From NCBI GenBank assembly GCA_012976225.1, contig JAAVVG010000001.1:1302001-1366000 (forward strand): DNA of 64,000 nt. Direction: 5' to 3'. How positions within the stretch are numbered: the stretch's first letter is position 1; each line of letters starts with the position of its first letter. This document shows, in pieces, positions 59,212 through 64,000 of this stretch. Source of the stretch: Golubevia sp. BC0850. Taxonomy: Eukaryota; Basidiomycota; Exobasidiomycetes; Golubeviales; Golubeviaceae. The notes under the pieces were generated by a model, which worked only from the letters and a program-made list of their open reading frames with translations, was not told the DNA's origin and did not search any database. Made by a program: the position numbers and the translations under genes.

Positions 59212-62200
59212 CTAAACTCGATCGAAACCAACTGATTGCGAAGATTTGAGCATCTTTGTCCAATCCACCTCTGCCCATCCCCAACCTTTTCTAAACTCAT
59301 TCAACCTCTGACCTTCCGTCTTGGAGTCCATCTTCTTCGGATTCCTCCATCTACGAGGTTCTAGATCCAATTGAGATCCGATCACTTCAGCTGCGAAATA
59401 TCTGTGGAGAATAGGAAGACAGAACGAGAGCGTCATAATTTAACCGCTATTTCGAATCGTCGCCACCTTCTTCCCTCCTTTCTACTCACCCCGGAAAGGC
59501 TTGATTCCCATTCTTCATCTTGTGATCGTCTTCATCTTCTTCTCCCTCTTCTCCCTCGATCACATGCCCATAGCCCTTCTCTCCCTTATAATCCCACTGG
59601 ACCATGAAGTACGGCAGATTGGGGACCATACTTCTTCTAAATGGTTTCGAAGAGAAGTCGATCAGCTTCTGATGTTGAGACCAGTCGGATTCAGATGACA
59701 TGATTGATTCCTGAAAGCAAGCAGAAGGAGGAGATTGAGGGTGAGGCGAAGCCAGCAAGACGACCTCGGTGCAATCCAGGGCTCCCACAGTGAATCTGAT
59801 TCAAACCCTCTTGCTCGAGGTACCGAATTCTAGCATCCTCCATTCACTCACCTTGAAATAAGCTGGAATATCCAAATACAAATCCATAGGTAGATTCACA
59901 GCTTCGATAACAGAATGTTTCTGCCATTTCAAATTAATCACAGTTTCAAAGAAAACCATTCCTTCATTCCTAGAATTAGCGTTCTTCATGAGACATTTCA
60001 TGAAATTCTTGATTTCGTCCCAAACGTCTTCCTCAGCTTCTAACAAACTTAAATGATGGAACATTGGAACTATTAAGCAATGTCCTGAAGTCAAAGGCTC
60101 AGTTGAAGGTAGAGCTAAGTAAGTTTTTAAACCTGAAGAGATTAATGGACACCTTGGTGGTAAAGTTCCTTCTTCTTGCCAACAGTAAGTGCAAGAATCC
60201 AAAGCTTTCTTGGTACGTGAGAAATCTTGGATTGCGAATTGTCGTTTCATTGCATCGGATTTCATCTTCTTTCGAGCTAACCTTTCGACGTTGTCATCTA
60301 GATATTCTAGGCCGTTCTTTTTAAGATTGACAGAGGAAGAAGCAAAGAAAGAAATGTTGAGGAGTGAGCATGGACGTCCTCAGCAAAGTCTTCGGTCGGC
60401 GAGCTTCGATTCGTCTTCTGTTGACTCACCTTGAACTTAGAATCTCCAGCAATTCTACTGGCCATCTCTGCATCCATATCTTTCTGACTTGAGCTCCCTC
60501 CACCGAACTTCTCCTGTCTGACCAATTCAGCCAAGGTCTGCTCGTCGTCGTCTGCGTTTCTTCGAATCATTTCTCCAGTCTTGGAATCATGGGTCTCGAA
60601 CTGATAGGAGTGGAGTGGTGGACGGAAAAACAGAACAGTTAAGGGAGCAAAGTAAGAGCAAAATGTGAGTGTAGGTTCAGCAGAGCACAAGATCGTAAGA
60701 GGTCGAAAGATCCGAACCACTCACCTTGTTCTTCTTAGGTCTCCTATTTCCAGGCAAGATCTTGTCATCATCTTCTCCAGGTTTACCATGACCAACATCA
60801 TACAGCCTACCTCTTCCATCCAAAGTCGGTAACACTTCAAGACCACTGTTCCCATCTTCAGCATCGTTTCCTCCACCCAAAGAATTTCCTCCAGTAGAAA
60901 TGAACCCTTCTCCTTCATCTCCACCTCGATTCTCTTTCCAGTTCTTAGCCTTCTCACTTTCTCTTTGAAACTCCGCTTTCAAAGATTCCACCTTCTTTGC
61001 GTCACCCATCAATTCAGCTTTCATGACTTTCGATTTCAACTTGTTCAGAGCAGAAGCGTCCAAAGGAGGGGATTGATCCTTTTGAGAAGAATGATTCAAG
61101 ATCGTTGGTTGAGATCTAGAGGTAGAGATCGGAGGCGAAGAAGGAATTGAAATATCGGAGTGGACTTGCGATTTGTTCCTTTGTTGATTTGCAGCGTTCG
61201 GATTGAAGACATTTGGAATAGGTGTTCCAGGTTTACTTCCTCCAGCGCTTGCAGGACTTTCCCTTCCTGTTTGATTGAAATTTTTTAATCTTTTGTTGAC
61301 TGGATTTTGAGGTGTATCTGAAGATTGATTTCTGAGACTTGAAGAGTGAACTGGAGTATTGTTTCCCAAAGGTGTCGAAGGATTTGAGCTTTCACCTGGT
61401 TTTCTGAAGGACTGTCTACTACTTGGTCTTGAACCACCTCCAAGAGGAGAATCTGTAAACATGAAGCTTTTCCTACCTCCAGCTGAAACTTCTTCCTTTC
61501 TCCCTCCTGCTGGACTATCTCTTCCACCATTTCGATTCCCGCTTCCACCTCTTTCTAGCTCTTTATTGTCTAGGAACATCCTTTCTTTTCTAGCTTCATT
61601 GAAACTTTCCATAGAATCGTATCTCTCTAAAGCTACTTCTTCGATCGGACGTCTCTCCTCTTCCGCTTGCTCGTAGATTCTTCGAAGTTTCATCATTCTC
61701 CATTGATGACCTGGAGCTCCTGGAGCGATCTGTGTGGGTGCTAAAAGATGGCGAAGTGAAGGAACAGTAAGGATGAGTTTGCCATAAGAGCTGGTGTCGA
61801 AGAATAGAGCAGCAAAAGCGAAAGACAGACGAGTAACTCACCTTCCACCTGATATTCATCAATCTTCTTTCCTTCCTTCAACTGAAGATTCAACTCGTTC
61901 TCACTGATCTTCAACTTTTCAGGATCAGGTTTCATTTCCTCCTTCTCTTTCAATTTCTCTTTCCTTGATTTCCTTTCTGAACCTAGATTCGAAAAGAAGG
62001 ATTCGTTGGTGTCTTGCTCTTCTGCTTCATTTCTGTCTTGCTGTTCAGCTTTGGTTTTTAGAGCTTCGACATCTTCTGAGGAGGAAGTTGTTGGCCTAGC
62101 AAGATTCGAGACTGTCTTGGAGTTGGAGGTCATCATCCAATCGTCTCTTCTGAGACTTGTCTTTGGAACCTCCATGACAGCTTGTGGATCTGGGAGCGAA

Positions 62201-62875
62201 TCCATCGAGGCTTGAAGATCTGATGTTAGGGATAGAGAAGAGGAAGTCGGAATGGTTGAAATCGAGGAAGCGTGATCCTGTAGAATGGAGAAGGGTCGAG
62301 ATCAGATCTTGCTATTCGACCACCCGCCACCTAAGTATTTGCCAAAGAGAGGTATTGAAATATCGATGATCCATCTTGGTCTGTCTGACTCTACTTTCTC
62401 AGTCAAAGAGAACAAGGTCCGACGACTCAGCCATGTCTCCACTTCTACCATGATCATCTTACTTTCCGCCCTGCTCCTCTCTCAACCGTCTAGTAGCAAT
62501 CGACAAGTCTCAAAGTCTTCTTTAATATGTATGATAACTCACCTGATCTGCATCCCTGCCTTTGCCCTTGTCCCTTCTTGAGCTCCTCCCATCCTTCTCT
62601 CCATCTCTCTCTTTCCCTCTCTTTGAGCTACTAGCACTACTCTCTCCTTCCCGATCTCTCTTTCTCTTCTTGTCATCTCTGTCTCTTTCTCTACTACTGT
62701 CTCTATGCCTGTCTTTGTCTCTGCTCCTTTCTTTCTCCTTGCCTTCTCTTCTTGGAGATCTCTCTCTTTCTCGATCTCTTTCAGATCTACTCTCGTGATG
62801 ATGCTTGTGAAATTTCGATCTTGAGGAGCTCTTGCTGGTTCTTGCATCTTCTCTGTGACTTTCTTTCTCTGTCAT
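59212..62875 (-). CDS. CWF19: Spliceosome-associated protein Cwf19 (CwfJ domains)
   Basis: Seven reverse-strand exons (62543-62875, 61842-62277, 60725-61740, 60430-60600, 59852-60316, 59490-59710, 59212-59401) give 943 residues. The N-terminus is an Arg/Ser/Asp/Glu-rich spliceosomal tail (SRSERDRERERSPRR). The middle has GAPGHQWRMMKLRRIYEQAE, a signature of Cwf19. Then NGLEYLDDNVERLARKK leads to the HIT-like CwfJ domain 1: CTYCWQEEG, YLALPSTEPLTSGHCLIVPM and FHHLS. CwfJ domain 2 follows with LPYFMVQWDYKGEKGYGHVI and VIGSQLDLEPRRWRNPKK. Cwf19 and yeast Drn1 act with the debranching enzyme Dbr1 in releasing and degrading intron lariats in the nucleus. The HIT triad is only partly kept. Exon 5 uses an unusual acceptor (TCTTAAAAAG). 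Confidence 0.92.
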
Positions 62876-63182
62876 CTCTTGAAATTTAAGCGGTGTGGAG
62901 AGAGTGCATGGAGAGAGCACTTGGAGCAATTTCTGACTCGCTTGACTTTTTTTACTCGCCAAACCATCGAAGCTCGAACTCCCCGTTGATTCAGAAAAGG
63001 TCTAAAAAGTAAGTTTTGAGTAGCGAACAAGCTCTTTTCAGTATCAAATCGAGTATTCCCTGTTGCAGATAGAGAGAAATGCAAGAGAAGCTGCTATTGA
63101 TTCGTTTCCTTTCATCAGGTTTTAGGCCAGCCATCCTGATCCTATTACTCACTTTTACTCTCTCTAGCAGGACATCAAATCA
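62876..63182. promoter_or_regulatory. Divergent promoter, CWF19 / F-box-WD40 gene
   Basis: About 307 bases separate the two start codons. No repeats or clear motifs. A C/T-rich stretch and a TAG|CAGGACATC just before the forward ATG could be a 5' UTR splice acceptor. Confidence 0.45.
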
Positions 63183-64000
63183 ATGGGTCTCAAAACTACG
63201 GAGAAGGAACAGACAGCAGGGGATGTCAAAATTCCAGCTTCTTTATCCCAACTACCGACAGATCTTCAACTCAACGTCTTATCTCTCTTGACTCCCTCTT
63301 CGATCTTAGAAGTCAGAAAGACCTGCTCCCATCTACATCTGCTAAGCCAAGAGCTATCTCTATGGACTACCATAGCGCGTTCGCTCATCAAGACGGGTTC
63401 GTTGCCTTCCCTTCCCGTTCAAGAACACGAAGAAGCTTCAAATCCACCTTCACAAGAGACCGAACAAGAGGACGCTACCCTTCAATTAGTCAAGGATCTA
63501 GAAAGAGTACTGCTATCAGCTGAAATGTTCAATCAAAGTTGGGACACTCTAGCAGCTGAACCGAAGAAAAGCTTGAAGCTTAAAGCTCATCAAGATCGAA
63601 TCACCTGTATCAAGCTGCTGACTGCAGCACCGATATGGAAAAATGGGAAATTAAAGACCAGAAGGTGGTTAGTTACTGGATCGGTCGACGGTTATGTCAA
63701 AGTTTTCGATCTATCTGAAATGGAGAATCATTTAGAGAAGGAAGTTAGCGCTCATTCTCCTTCCAATCCGAAGACTGGAACTCGAAAGTCAAGCTCAGAT
63801 TCATCTGCTCCCAGAGTTCCATCATTGAAACGAGAAAGTGGCGGTCTTCCTTCCTTAGGTTCCCCTCGGTCTACCTCTGTGCCTCCTTCTCGTCGCAATC
63901 GTCGACCTTCGAGTTTGATAGCTGAACATGATACTGGAGGAGATTTGAACGCTCTAGATGCTGAATTAAGTGAAGACTGTCGATCTATTCGAATAGCAAC
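63183..64000 (+). CDS. F-box/WD40 protein, cut by the window end
   Basis: The frame starting MGLKTTEKEQTAGDVKIPAS is open to the end of the window (272 codons). An F-box follows at about 20-70: LSQLPTDLQLNVLSLLTPSS, ILEVRKTCSHLHLLSQELSL and W. At about 125-180 the first WD40 strands appear: LKLKAHQDRITCIKLL and RRWLVTGSVDGYVKVFDLSE. Between the blade pieces is a Ser/Pro/Arg-rich insert (SSSDSSAPRVPSLKRESGGL). F-box/WD40 proteins are substrate receptors of SCF ubiquitin ligases. No family such as Cdc4 or Met30 can be assigned from this part. The 3' end and most of the propeller lie to the right of the window. Confidence 0.75.
   Translation, partial: MGLKTTEKEQTAGDVKIPASLSQLPTDLQLNVLSLLTPSSILEVRKTCSHLHLLSQELSLWTTIARSLIKTGSLPSLPVQEHEEASNPPSQETEQEDATLQLVKDLERVLLSAEMFNQSWDTLAAEPKKSLKLKAHQDRITCIKLLTAAPIWKNGKLKTRRWLVTGSVDGYVKVFDLSEMENHLEKEVSAHSPSNPKTGTRKSSSDSSAPRVPSLKRESGGLPSLGSPRSTSVPPSRRNRRPSSLIAEHDTGGDLNALDAELSEDCRSIRIA

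Noticed and set aside
62562-62798. Forward open frame made of Leu/Ser, opposite CWF19
   Set aside because: It is the antisense of the Arg/Ser/Asp-rich CWF19 N-terminus, whose reverse complement reads as Leu/Ser/Phe.

Overview
The window looks like nuclear DNA of a basidiomycete fungus. Nearly every gene is broken by several short introns (about 50 to 220 bases) with GTGAGT-type donors and YAG acceptors. Proteins have long Ser-rich disordered regions, promoters are pyrimidine-rich, and the gene set is fungal (DUR3, RTA1-type exporter, SNX41/ATG20, MKT1, INO1, CWF19, NSE1, NUP37). Gene spacing and the absence of transposons fit a compact genome, perhaps a Pucciniomycotina yeast; that last step is inference. 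Exon chains were assembled by hand from splice sites and reading frame. In all complete models except NUP37 (one junction unresolved), the Erf2-like gene (5' end unresolved) and the small uncertain ORFs, the exon lengths sum to a whole number of codons.

Layout, left to right. 1-7.3 kb: the tail of an unknown gene, a DUR3 urea transporter, a DHA1-type MFS transporter, and a broken small secreted-protein gene. 7.9-15.8 kb: a very large DYRK/Pom1-like kinase with about 2,100 residues of disordered N-terminus. 17.3-20.5 kb: an Erf2-like DHHC palmitoyltransferase whose catalytic motif reads QYHS instead of DHHC. 20.9-24.5 kb: a divergent pair, NUP37-like nucleoporin and NSE1 (SMC5/6 complex), with only 68 bp between start codons. 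24.8-30.7 kb: an FAD/NADPH monooxygenase and an SNX41/ATG20 sorting nexin. 30.7-34 kb: gene-poor, holding an intron-containing tRNA-Asp(GTC) and scraps of possible decayed genes. 34-42 kb: an F-box protein divergent from a PIF1 helicase with 16- and 22-nt microexons, then MKT1. 43.3-45.8 kb: DED1 RNA helicase. 47.2-53.9 kb: a second MFS transporter, an RTA1-like membrane protein and a ribokinase. 54.3-62.9 kb: a DDR48-like Asn/Ser/Gly repeat protein, INO1, and the splicing factor CWF19. 63.2 kb to the end: the 5' part of an F-box/WD40 gene.

Most genes are housekeeping functions with no obvious shared pathway, as expected for a eukaryotic chromosome. Loose themes are membrane transport (urea, two MFS, RTA1), mRNA control (DED1, MKT1, CWF19), genome upkeep (NSE1, PIF1) and endosomal or lipid functions (SNX41/ATG20, Erf2-like, INO1). 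I see no virus-like element, CRISPR array, rRNA gene or biosynthetic cluster. The most unusual items are the catalytically degenerate DHHC protein, the exon-by-exon repeat architecture of the DDR48-like gene, the tRNA-Asp intron, and the habit of splitting a tiny first coding exon from the rest of the gene.
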